Part shown: in pieces, positions 23,701 through 34,330 of the stretch | Position numbering within the stretch: the stretch's first letter is position 1 | Layout of the letters: the number at the start of each line of letters is the position of its first letter | Source: Coniella vitis | Lineage: Eukaryota > Ascomycota > Sordariomycetes > Diaporthales > Schizoparmaceae | Direction of reading: 5' to 3' | DNA length: 64,000 bases | Assembly (NCBI GenBank): GCA_011317545.1 | Contig: WUJK01000001.1 | Span: 1,302,001 to 1,366,000, forward strand | The notes under the pieces: generated by a model | Seen by the model: the letters and a program-made list of their open reading frames with translations, nothing else | Databases searched by the model: none | What the model was told of the DNA's origin: nothing | Made by a program: the position numbers and the translations under genes

Positions 23701-24420
23701 TACTAACTAGATTATAGAATAATATCTACGATACTACGTTAACTATAAATAAGATAATTAGGTCGAATTTTTATTAACCGCGTAGTTCGCTTATAATAGC
23801 GTAGATACGATAAGTATAGGAAAATTACTATTCTTCCTACTCTACGGATATAACCCTATAGTATACTATAAAATACTATTAAGTAGAAACGTAGAAACGG
23901 TAGATTAATATACTAGAAGAATTAAGTAATTATATAAAGATACTCGATATATACTTTAGGACGTTAAAGAATAAATAACGAAATATACTAATTAGAAAAG
24001 GATTAAGGGATTAATCCTATAAAAGGGAGATAAAATCTATCTTAATTATAAAAATATTAAAATTACTAAACCTAGTAATAAACTCGACTATAAAAAACTT
24101 AGACCTTATAAAATTATACGATAGATTTTACTAGTTAACTATAAACTCGAAATCCTATATATACGTTTATACCTAATCTTCTATATTTTACTTCTAGAAC
24201 TAGTACTAATAGATATAGAACTCTCGTATAATATAGATATTATCGAACTAGAATAAGCATAATACGAAGTTAAACGGATTCTCGATTTATATAAATATAG
24301 GCGCGGAAAATAATACCTTATTAAATAGAAAGGATACGATAATTTAGAAAATACTTAGAAACCCCTAAAGAATATTTATAAAAGTCTAATTAAAGAATAC
24401 GAAAATTAGTAAATAACCTA
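20800..24420 (+). pseudogene. E1 pol: protease, RT, RNase H, integrase, chromodomain
   Basis: Domains visible despite RIP. Protease active site L-L-D-S-G near 20966-20980. RT catalytic box A-Y-L-N-N-I (from YLDD) at about 22188-22208. RNase H T-D-I-L-D-Y-I-L-G (from TDASDY) near 22630-22665. Integrase zinc half-site N-Y-N-I-Y-K-R-N-K near 23285-23315. Integrase core D-S-I-L-I-V-V near 23443 and I-P-x-E-I-I-L-D-R-D near 23570-23600, then F-Y-P-x-I-N-G near 23670. C-terminal chromodomain Y-E-V-K-R-I-L-D...Y-L-I-K...K-G-Y about 24262-24400. RT-RH-IN order plus the chromodomain places it in Ty3/gypsy chromoviruses, whose chromodomain directs integration to heterochromatin. Confidence 0.9.
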
Positions 24421-24449
24421 GTAATAGATAGAATTAGAAAACTTATTAA

Positions 24450-24900
24450 CGATTAAATAAACCCCCTTTATTAGAAGCGCTAACTAAATCTAATAACCTA
24501 CTAAAATCTATAATAGATTAATCTATAGTATTAAACTCCTATATTAGCGAATTAGGAAACGCTTTAGGTAAAGGACCTATTAGTACCGAAACTACCGCCT
24601 CCTTTTTAGCCTCCTTACGCTCTATACGATCTAACTCCTCTATAGAATCTAGGCCCCGGCGAATAGCCTATACTATCTTCTCTCTCTATATCTTTTTCTA
24701 TTTATAAAGGTAATCTATATATACGTCTAAAGTATATCGAGCCTTATCTAGTTCCTCTATCTTATCCTTAATCTTCTAATAATACCGAGAGATAATACGA
24801 ATATTAAACGGAGAAGGACCTAGTATATTATAGCGAGATTTATTAAAACGAATATACTTAATATAGCGGTCGGAATATATCGCGGAAATCTAATAAGAAG
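24450..24900 (-). pseudogene. E1 antisense coiled-coil ORF
   Basis: Minus-strand frame opposite E1 pol, between the chromodomain end and the 3' LTR. It reads K-D-K-I-E-E-L-D-K, then K-K-I...R-E-K-I, then I-E-E-L-D-R-I-E-R-K-E-A-K-K-E, with only RIP-type stops. This aligns with the H4, H2 and E2 antisense frames (shared K-K-I-x-R-E-x-I and E-x-L-D-x-I-E-x-K-E blocks), but the C-terminus differs (G-P-L-P-K-A-F-P instead of G-L-L-P-E-G-F-I). Coiled-coil composition; function unknown. Confidence 0.65.
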
Positions 24901-25149
24901 AAAGCCCCCGTTCCTTATAGTTAGAATAGGTCGGTATCTCTATATAATATTCTAGAATAGATTAAAGAAGAAGGTTATACTCTACGGTTTTAGGAGTAAC
25001 CGACGAAGAAATCTTTCGAAAACAACTTTTATTAATTCTCGACGATATAACGAATTAGGAAAGTATAATCCAAAGTAAGAATATTAGGTAGGATTATTTA
25101 CGGAAATACTATAGGTCTTTAGGGATAAAGACCGATAGAAAGGAGATAA

Positions 25150-25634
25150 TATTATAACCTATAGTTATATAGGTTATAGGAATAGGCTAGCGTAACTATA
25201 TACTAGTAAATCGGAACCTTAATAGACCGATAGGGATCTCTTATATAACTAAGTTATATAGGATAATATAGTTAGGGTTAGGGTTATACGAACTAATTAG
25301 GAATAGATTATTAAGATTATTAGATAATCTAGTAGAGCCGGATTATTAAGATCGCGAGATAATCTAAATAATCTAGGGTTAAATAAGGTATTTAATATAG
25401 AATAACGGAAGGATATAAGGACGATGGATTTCCTAGCTATTAGATAGTTTTCCTTATAGTCTTTAGTTATAAATCTAAGTATTATTTTATATAATAGGGT
25501 AATCCCTCTTAATTACTTATAATACTTAATATTGCTCGATAATATACAAAGACTTAAAGGTAATACTTCCCTACCTACTAATATATAACTTATAAATACT
25601 TCTAGAATTAGGGATTTAGGTAAGCATTATTATA
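25150..25634 (+). repeat. E1 3' LTR (485 bp)
   Basis: Matches 18079-18563 over its full length, including the GTTAGGGTTAGGGTTA motif near 25268. Followed by the TTATA duplication. Confidence 0.9.
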
Positions 25635-25639
25635 TTATA

Positions 25640-26491
25640 GTTATCCTTAGTTATCTTATTATCCGAGTTATTTACCGAGTATAAAATCCAATATATTTAT
25701 CTCGATCTCGAAAACTTTATTTAGGTTTACTTCGATTAGGATTAGTTTTAATATAATTACGTCTTTAATTATATTAAAGGCTTCTTATATCTATTCGTTC
25801 TAGTTAAAGGTAATAGCTTTCTTAGTAAGTTCCGTAAATAGTATTATAATATTATTATAGTTCTTAATAAATTATCGGCAGAAGTTAGTATAGCTTAGAA
25901 AGGCTCTAACGTCCTTAACGTTCTACGGTATAGGCTAGTCCCTAACTACCTATACTTTATCTTTCTATATTCGTATATATCCTAGTATAATAGTATATCC
26001 GAGGTAGTTAACTTCTTATATATTCTAATTGTATTTATCCGGGTTAATTAGGATTTTATTATCCTATAGTACTTAGAGAATTATTCGTATATATGCCTTA
26101 TATTCTTTTAGTATCTTAGAGTAGATTAATATATTATCGAGGTATACGATAGCGTAGATATCGAGATATTTACGTAGAATATAGTTAATTATTTCCTAGA
26201 AAAATACGGGTATATTAATAAGTCCGAAGAAAATTATAGTATACTTATAGTAACCGTATTATATCCTAAATACTGTTTTCTATATATCGCTTTCTTTAAT
26301 ACGGATATAGTAATATCCTTCCTTAAGGTTAAGGGCTGTAAATTATTAGGCTCCTCTTAGTCTATCTCTAAGTTCCTTAAAGAGAGGTAATAGGTACCGA
26401 TTCTTAATAAGAATATCGTTAAGCTATCGATAGTTAACGTATAATCGTAGTTTACCGTTCTTCTTTAGTATAAATAGGATTATATATCCTG
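25640..26491 (-). pseudogene. H2 pol: RNase H and reverse transcriptase remnant
   Basis: Minus-strand continuation of H2 beyond E1. It is collinear with H4 30000-30860 and E5 62590-63425 (RNase H T-D-x-x-D-Y-x-L-G region near 25670-25700, RT catalytic region near 26140-26170). Ends abruptly at 26491 at the tandem LTR. Confidence 0.75.
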
Positions 26492-26952
26492 TATAATAAT
26501 CCTTGCCTGAATCCCTGATTCTGAAAGTACCTATAAGTTATATATTAGCAGGCGGGGAAGTATTACCTTTAAGTCTTCGTACGTTATCGAGCAATATTAA
26601 GTATTATAAGTAATTAAGAGGGATTACCCTATTATATAAAATAATACTTAAATTTATAACTAAAGATTATAAGGAAACTATCTAATATTAAGCTATAAAC
26701 TCCTGTCCTTATATCCTTCTGTTATCTTAGTAAGTCGATATAGTCGATATCGATCCTATCGATCTATAGTATGCTAATCGATATAGTCGATATCGATTCT
26801 ATCGATCGTATAACTATTAGGACCCTAACCCTGATTATATTATTATAAGTATCTAGATATCCTTATATAAGAGATCCGTATCGGTCCGTTAAAGTTCCGA
26901 TTTACTAGTATATAGTTGCGCTAGCTTATTCCTATAACCTATATATTTATAG
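26492..26952 (-). repeat. LTR missing its last 9 bases, head-to-tail with a second LTR
   Basis: TATAATAATCCTTGCC... as in other LTRs; it ends at ...TATATATTTATAG, directly abutting the start of the next LTR. Same variable cassette as 26953-27422 (GTCGATATAGTCGATATCGATCC). Contains ACCCTAACCCTGA near 26824. Its partner element is not identifiable. RIP is lighter in its first 60 bases. Confidence 0.75.
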
Positions 26953-27422
26953 TATAATAATCCTTACCTAAATCCCGGATTCTGGAAGTACCTATAAGTT
27001 ATATATTAGCAGGTAGGGAAGTATTACCTTTAAGTCTTCGTATATTATTAAGTAATATTAAGTATTATAAGTGATTAAGAGGGATTACCCTATTATATAA
27101 AATAATACTTAGATTTATAACTAAAGACTATAAGGAAACTATCTAATATTAAGCTATAAACTCCTATTCTTATATCCTTCTATTATCTTAGTAAGTCGAT
27201 ATAATCGATATCGATCCTATCGATCTATAGTATACTAGTCGATATAATCGATATCGATTCTATCGATCGTATAACTATTAAGACCCTAACCCTAATTATA
27301 TTATCGTAAGTATCTAGATATCCTTATATAAGAGATCCTTATTAGTTTATTAAGGTTCCGATTTACTAGTATATAATTACGCTAGCTTATTCCTATAACT
27401 TATATATTTATAGGTTATAATA
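26953..27422 (-). repeat. H4 3' LTR (470 bp)
   Basis: TATAATAATCC...GGTTATAATA, followed by the standard TTATCTCCCTTC leader of the minus-coded elements. Contains ACCCTAACCCTAA near 27282. Confidence 0.85.
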
Positions 27423-27689
27423 TTATCTCCCTTCTATTAATCTTTATCCTTAAAGACCTATAATATTTCCGTAAGTAATCCTGCCTAATATTCTTACTTC
27501 GGATTATATTTTCCTAATTTATTATATTATCGTTTTCTCGTATAACGAAACCTTGTTTATTAAATCTAAGGTCTAATTCTGCTAAATAGAAGTTATTCTT
27601 ATACTTAATTATTCTTTCGAACGCCTTCGAGATATATCCTTATTCTTATTACGATTCTAAGGATAAAACTTCCTATTAAGTTTCCCCTA

Positions 27690-28129
27690 GTAATTCTTCT
27701 CGCTACGCCGAGTATATATATTTAAAGTTTCCTCGTTATAATATTTTAGAGATAATTAATTCTACCGACCTTTTATATATCTCTTTATAGTATTAAAAGT
27801 TAGAGGATAAGATTAAAAAGCTAGAAGATAAACTAATACGCTTATATAAGTAGAAGAAGATATAGCGAGAGCGGATAGCGCGTATTATTCGTTATAGTTT
27901 ATCGAATTTAGAAGACCTAGATTATATAGAATATAAGGAGGTAGAGAAGGAGCGTTTAGCTGCCGAGGCTAAATATCGTTTTATAAAACCGATTATTCCT
28001 AAAGGCCTATTACCCGAAGGTTTTATAACTATTATATTAGAGGATTTTAATTAGTCTAGTTTTTCTCCGTTATCTCTATCTAATTTTCTTATTAGTAATT
28101 TATAGGGTACTAGGGCTTTTAGTTTATAA
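27690..28129 (+). pseudogene. H4 antisense coiled-coil ORF (best preserved copy)
   Basis: Plus strand, opposite to H4 pol. The frame runs from about N-I-L-E-I-I-N-S through L-E-D-K-I-K-K-L-E-D-K-L and R-E-R-I-A-R-I-I-R-Y-S-L to K-E-V-E-K-E-R-L-A-A-E-A-K. It ends with the conserved G-L-L-P-E-G-F-I and I-L-E-D-F-N block; all stops are TAG/TAA at Gln/Trp-type positions. Homologous frames at the same place are seen in H2, E1 and E2. It looks like an alpha-helical, coiled-coil protein of about 150 residues or more. No family is recognised, and the boundaries are approximate. Confidence 0.7.
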
Positions 28130-28217
28130 CTTTAATTTCTTTAGAGTTATTACTAATAATCCTTAATAAGGGGTCTAATTATTCCTATAAGTAGCTATTA
28201 TAGTTAAAGATACGAAT

Positions 28218-28289
28218 AATCTTATAGCTTAATAATTAGAGTTCCTAGTTTCTTACTAGGGGGTCCGGGGTTCGATTCCTTATAATACC
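28218..28289 (+). ncRNA. tRNA-like sequence in H4 (72 nt, antisense to pol)
   Basis: Cloverleaf parts in canonical spacing: D arm GCTT...GAGT starting TAGC at position 8; anticodon arm CCTAG-TTTCTTA-CTAGG; 5-nt variable loop GGGTC; T arm CGGGG-TTCGATT with a B-box GGTTCGATTCC; 3' end TAATACC. The middle loop triplet is TCT (Arg-like), with T rather than a purine at position 37. The 5' acceptor strand (AATCTTA) pairs poorly with the 3' strand. Identical placement in E2 and E5. Probably a tRNA-derived insert or tRNA mimic rather than a working tRNA. Confidence 0.65.
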
Positions 28290-28299
28290 TTCTCTATCT

Positions 28300-31200
28300 A
28301 AAGCTATAATAACTTTTATTTTCGTATTCTTTAATAAAGTCTAAGTATACGTTCTTTAGTAATTCCTAAGTATTTTCCGAATTATCGTAATTTCTCTATT
28401 TAATAAGGTATTATTTTCCGCGTCCGCGTTTATATAAGTTAAGAATCTATTTAACTTTATATTATACTTATTCTAGTTCGATAATATCTATATTATACGA
28501 GAGTTCTGCGTCTACTAATGCTAGTTCTAGGAGTAAAATATAGAAGACTAGGTATAGGCGTATATATAGGATTTCTAATTTATAGTTAACTAGTAAAGTC
28601 TATCGTACGATTTTATAAGGTCCGAGTTTTTTATAATCGAGTTTATCGCTAGGTTTAATAGTTTTAATATTTTTATAGTTAAGGTAGATTTTATCTCCCT
28701 TCTATAGGATTAATCCCTTAATCCTTTTCTAATTAGCATATTTCGTTATTTATTCTTTAATATTCTAAAGTATATATCGAGTATCTTCGTATAATTGCTT
28801 AATTCTCCTAGCGTATTAGTCTACCGTTTCTACGTTTCTACCTAATAGTATTTCGTAGTATATAATAGGGTTATATCTATAGAGTAGGAAGAATAATAAT
28901 TTTCCGATACTTATTATATCTACGCTATTATAAGCGAATTATACTATAAGTAAGAGTTCGACTTAATTATCTTATTCGTAGTTAATATAGTATTATAGAT
29001 ATTATTCTATAATCTAGTTAGTATATTTTATTTATCCGTCTATCTAAGGATAAAATACTATAGATATATATTATATTATTCCGAGGTATTTAGTAAGTAA
29101 GATCTAGAATTTTAATATAAATTTTCTATCTCTATCTAATATAATTTCCTAAAGCGTTCTATAGTTAGCAATAATAATACGGAGGAATATATATACGAGT
29201 TCTTCTATAGTATTACTTTCTTTATATAGTAGGAAGTATATATACTTACTTAATCTATAAACTATTACTAAGATACTATCGTATTATACTTAAGTTAAGG
29301 GTTCTCGTAAAAGGGGTAGCTTAGTAATAAAGTTTAAACTAATAGATAACTAAATAGTTATAGGTATTAATAGAGGTTATAATAATCCGTAAGGTTTATA
29401 CCGTTCTATCTTATTCCGTTTATATATATCGTAGTTATTAATAATATCCGTAATTTATTTCTTAAGGTTTAGTAAGTTCTAATAACGTTAGATCCTTTTA
29501 TAGGTTACTCTAATTCCTTAATATCTATATACTAGTACGCTATAAATACTTCTAATATAATTATTTTATTCCGATATTATTATACTATCGAGGTTAGGTA
29601 TTTCTCCTTCGATATATAGTATTATATTAAGTTCCTTAATAATAAATAGTATAATAAGGTTACCTTCCGAATCTTCCTTAAAGATTATTATAATATCTTA
29701 GTCTTTACTATTACTATCCTTATAATCTAATCGCCTACTAAAAGTATTTATTTATTCGTTTTCTTTACCTTTATAGTAGATAATCTTAAAGTCGAATTCT
29801 AATAGAAATTCGTACTATCTAACTTATCGTTTATTAAGCTACTTTATTAAGGTAAATACCTAAAGGTTCTTATAATCTATATATATAAGAATTTATTATT
29901 TTACGCGGATAAAGTAATATCGCTATTCCCTAAAGGCTTCTACTATTATTATAAGTTCTTAATCGGGCGTTTTATAATTAAGTTCTAATCCGTTTAGCTT
30001 CTTATTAAAGTTACTAATTATCCGTAATCGTCTTTTATCGTCTTATTATCCGAATTATCTACTAAGTATATAATCTAATATATCTATCTTAATCTCGAAA
30101 ACTTTATCTTAATCTACTTCGATTAGGATTAGTTATAATATAATTATATCCTTAATTATATTAAAGGCTTTCTATACCTATTCTTTCTAATTAAAGGCGG
30201 TATCCTTTTTCGTAAGTTTTATAAGTAATACTATAATACTATTATAATTCTTAATAAATTATTGGTAAAAGTTAATAAAGCTTAAGAAGGCTTTAATATC
30301 CTTAACGTTCTAAGGTATAGGCTAATCCCTAACTACCTATACTTTATCTTTCTATATTTATATATATCTTAATATAATAGTATATCCGAGGTAGTTAACT
30401 TCTTAAGTATTTTAATTATATTTAGTAGGTTTTATTAAAATCTTATTATCTTAGAGAATTTATAGGATTATTATAATATACTTCTAATATTCTTCGAATA
30501 TCTTTAAGTAAATAAGAATATCGTTTAGGTAAGCGATTATAAAATAGTCGAGGTATTTATATAAGATAAAGTTTATTATTTCCTAGAATAATATAGGGGC
30601 GTTAGTAAGTCCGAATAGTATAATAAAATATTCGAAATATCTATAGCGCGTTTTAAACGCTATTTTCTATTCTTCTCCGGGTTTAATACGAATATATATA
30701 TATCCTTCCTTAAGGTTAAGGGCTATAAACTATTAAGCTCCTCTAAATCTATCTCTAAGTTCTTTAAAGAGAGGTAAGCGGTATTAATTCTTAATTATAA
30801 TATCGTTAAGTTACCGATAGTTAATATATAGTTATAGTTTATCGTTTTTCTTTAATATAAATAGGATTAGGTATCCTACTAGTAAATATAAGGGTCTAAT
30901 ATAACCTTTCTTAAAGTTTTCGTCGATATATTCTCTAAATACTTTAAGTTTATCCTTATCTAATCCGTAGATAGGAAAGAACTTTAATTATTCTCCTTCT
31001 TTAAATAGGATCTTATAGTTATATAGGCTATACTCTAGTAAGTTATTATCGAATTTTCCTTAAAATAGTTTTATAAATTTTAGATACTCTTCTAGTATAC
31101 CGGAGAGGTTTCTAAATATATCTTCGTCTTATATAATTACTATTATAAGGAGATATCGTTATATATACTTAGTTCCCTTTTAAACTTATTACGATAATAT

Positions 31201-32516
31201 ATCCTATTATCTATAGAATCCTATTATATTATATCCTAATCTATTATATCCCTTCTTCTATTAGATATTAATTATTATTAGATCCTTCTCTATAAGCTAT
31301 CGAGGTTTATTATATCCTAAGGTAGCTATTATTTTAGCTCTTCTCGATTTAGAGGTATATATAGATTTATTTAAGCCCCTATTATCTAGGTATTACTTAA
31401 TAATTAAATCCGATCCTATACCTTTAATTATAACCGTTTCTTAGGTATCCGCTTTATCCTATAAAATATAGCTATTAATCTAATCGATTCGAGAATTTTC
31501 CTTTCTTAACTATAATATATTTAGAATTAGCTCGTATTATATAGTATCTATAATATCGAAGTTTATTAGTATTATATATCTATAGATCGTAACTAATAAT
31601 TAATTAGATTCTATATCGATAATACCTTAGCCGTAAGCGACTTTTATACCTTCTACGGTATTAAGTTTATAGGGTTCTATCTTCTTTTTTAAGGTATCCG
31701 TTCTCTATTAATAACGCTTAGGGATATAAAGTTTCCTTATACTCCGCTATTTAGGAGTATTATATAGTATTTACTATTAATTCGTACTACGATTTTTAAA
31801 TATTTATATATCGAGCTATTTATTATATAAAAGGACTTTATTATAAGTCCTAATCGCTTATTATCCCTTATAAGTAATCCTTACCTTTTAGATTCTATTA
31901 TTCTTATTATATTCTAAGGGCTATTATTTATACTAGGTTCTTAGTTTATTATATTCCGTATCGTATATATATTATAGCCTATCGCTATAAGCGCGCTTAG
32001 TTTTCTTCTTCTATATAAGGAGTCTATACTCCGGGCTAATTATCCTTAAGATTATAGTAGGTATATACTTTATCCTCTAGGTATTCTATATAATCGGCGC
32101 GCTTATAGAAGCTATAATACGTAGGTTCTATATATACGAGCTTTATAAGCTTTTCCCTTTATTTCTATTTATATATTCTATATTAATCGAGCGCTTTTTC
32201 TTACGTATAAAGTATATACTAGGGTATTATATACTAATATTATCTTACTTATCGCGTAGTATATTTATAAGGGGTATTATATATAAGACTAATACTAGCG
32301 TAGTTTCCCCTTATTCTAAGTACTTTATAATAGTCGCTATTATCGTTATTATAAGTAATAATATTATACCCTATCTTACGCGTAAGGAACTATTTATTAG
32401 TTACCTTATATTTAAAGTATTATCTATAATTATATATAATATAGGTAAACTATATAATCTAATAATATTTTTCGTAGAGATAATTAATTCGCGCGTCTTC
32501 CTATATAAGGGGGGTT
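28300..32516 (-). pseudogene. H4 pol remnant (chromodomain to protease)
   Basis: Minus-strand homolog of E1 pol over its full length: same integrase, RNase H and RT blocks, and a protease L-L-D-S-G equivalent near 31755. Numerous RIP stops. The 5' end is lost at the LINE copy 2 junction. Confidence 0.8.
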
Positions 32517-32599
32517 TATCCTTCCCGATACTTTTCTCGTATACGCCTGCTTTTATTAAGGGTACGTACGGTTTTGCTAATAATTTACTAATATCTAAC

Positions 32600-34330
32600 C
32601 TATTTATATATAGGTAAATACGGTCGCAGGATAGCCTTATAGGAGGCCCTGCCTATAGACGTAATATAAGGTAGCTTACTATCGCCTAAGGGACTAGTAC
32701 CTAGGACGGATATTAGTTCTATTACGGATTCGATTTACTCCCCTATATAGTAGAAGAGGCACCGTAGTACCGCGCTATAATTATAGGAGGATATTACTAT
32801 TTATTAAGATAACCCCCTCGCCCCTAGTATAATTAGGACCCTCTTTATAGGTATATATTATATATTTATATCTTAGGAAACGGTCCTATTAATAGTAGAT
32901 AAGACCCTAAGAAAACTAGTTAATACCTTTAAAGGCCCTTTATAGAGTAAGGAGTATCTTTATATAAAGAGGGTATACTCCTAACTCCTAGCCGTAATTA
33001 AGTATAAGCTTAAAAATTTTTTATCGAACCCGGCTATTAGCCGGCCTACTCCGATATACCCGACTCCTCCCGTTATTATTCTATAGGTAATACTCTACCC
33101 TTAGTAGCTATCTTTACCCGCTTAGTACCCTTAATAAGGTCGAAGCTAGGCTACCGTTATAAATACGGCCGCTAGGCTCCTAGCGGAGCCGGCTTATTAT
33201 ACTCGAAAATCCGGCTCCTAATATAATTAATAGCGGGGATAGGATATAAGGATCCTCTTTAAGATTACCCCTTATAATATACTTATAGGCTTACCCCTTT
33301 AGAGATTTAAGCTAGGTATTTATATTCGGCTTTAGATCCCTATAACTAATATAACGGTAGTTATTAAGACCCCTATTAGCTAAGCTCTACGCCTTATTAG
33401 TAAGGAGGTTTAGGATAAGCTTCTTATTAACCCTTTAAGAGATAAGCTACTAGAGCTAATATAAGTATCCTCGGTAATTATACCGTAGACCTAGGTTACT
33501 TATATAGCGACCGGGGTTCTAAAGGAGCTTTATAACCCCTTTACTTATTAAAGGGTTTCTCCTAAAGAGTATATCCGGGAGGAGGCTATAGTATAAACGA
33601 GAGTTAAGCCTATTTCCTATAGGCTTTCTATAAACGGATATAACCCTATTATAGGTATTATTATCTAGCTAATATCCTTTTTATATAAAGTATAACCCTT
33701 TTAAGTTTTTAACCTACCCTATACCCGGCTAGTATAAAAGACGGAGAGGCTTTCTTTCTATACGGATAGCTATCTTAGCTACTATTTAACTAAGTATTAT
33801 ATAAGGAGTAAGCGGTACCCTATCTATTCTAACGCCTAGTATATTTAGGAAGGGGAGGTTTATACGCTTCCCTTTAGGTATATTAATTACTATAAGCCGG
33901 TTCGCTCTAGCTACCTTAACTATACTACCGCCCTTATAATAGTTAATAAGCAGCTTTATTACCCGTTTATCTTTAAGCTTAAGAGGATTAGGAATATAGG
34001 TAAGGCCCGCTATAACGATATAAATACGGCTATAGATATTATTAATAGCTAGCGGGAGCCTTAACCCCTTATTAAACCTATAGAGCAGGTATCTATCGAA
34101 GGCCCCTTCCGGAAGCGGCCTTATAATAATATCCGTAACTATATACCGCCGACCGGCTTATAATAGCGCCTATAGCTCGACCCGGCTAATACGCCGCCTC
34201 CGGAAGGTCCTAGCCCCGTTATAAAGAGAGAGCTTATACCCCCGGCGGATATAATTAAGGACGATAATAATACGATTATAATCCTTAGCTCCTAGGGGGG
34301 CTTAAATATTATTATTCCCCCTATATATAA
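32600..34330 (+). pseudogene. LINE copy 2 ORF1 remnant
   Basis: Plus-strand equivalent of the copy 1 ORF1 at 14270-15960, collinear throughout, with Cys/His codons turned to Tyr codons by RIP. Gag-like RNA-binding protein by position. Confidence 0.6.

Larger units (their letters stand above)
18079..25634 (+). mobile_element. Gypsy chromovirus E1, structurally complete (7556 bp)
   Basis: Two 485-bp LTRs (18079-18563, 25150-25634) in sense orientation (RIPed TGTTATAACC...GGATCATTACA) enclose, in order, gag, CCHC knuckle, protease, RT, RNase H, integrase, chromodomain and an antisense ORF. TTATA flanks both sides (18074-18078, 25635-25639). H2 pol sequence is continuous across the insertion site. 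It is the most complete gypsy copy in the window and serves as the reference for the others. It is inactivated by RIP. Confidence 0.92.
7282..26491 (-). mobile_element. Gypsy chromovirus H2, interrupted by LINE copy 1 and element E1
   Basis: Minus-strand Ty3/gypsy element read right to left. RT and RNase H region 25640-26491, then integrase and chromodomain 16300-18078, then the antisense-ORF region, then LTR 6832-7281. It is cut twice. LINE copy 1 (7783-16066) has the 16-bp duplication ATTCGTTATAGTTTAT on both sides, and element E1 (18079-25634) has TTATA on both sides. Deleting both insertions gives sequence collinear with H4 and E5. To the right it is broken at 26491 by a tandem LTR pair, so its gag and 5' LTR are missing. 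Confidence 0.85.
27423..32516 (-). mobile_element. Gypsy chromovirus H4, 5'-truncated at LINE copy 2
   Basis: Minus-strand element. From its 3' LTR rightwards: antisense ORF, tRNA-like sequence, chromodomain (about 28330-28450), integrase, RNase H (about 29850-30130), RT (about 30530-30860) and protease (about 31750). It is cut at 32516, within the spacer between gag and protease, at the start of LINE copy 2. The sequence is collinear with E1 read in reverse. Gag and 5' LTR are absent on the other side of the LINE. Confidence 0.85.

Noticed and set aside
18079..25634. CRISPR-like or bacterial repeat arrays
   Set aside because: Repeats are LTRs and RIPed coding remnants; the genome is fungal, with spliceosomal introns.
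28218..28289. Functional tRNA-Arg(TCT) gene
   Set aside because: Acceptor stem mismatched in all three copies, T at position 37, and always inside a retrotransposon at the same place; called tRNA-like instead.
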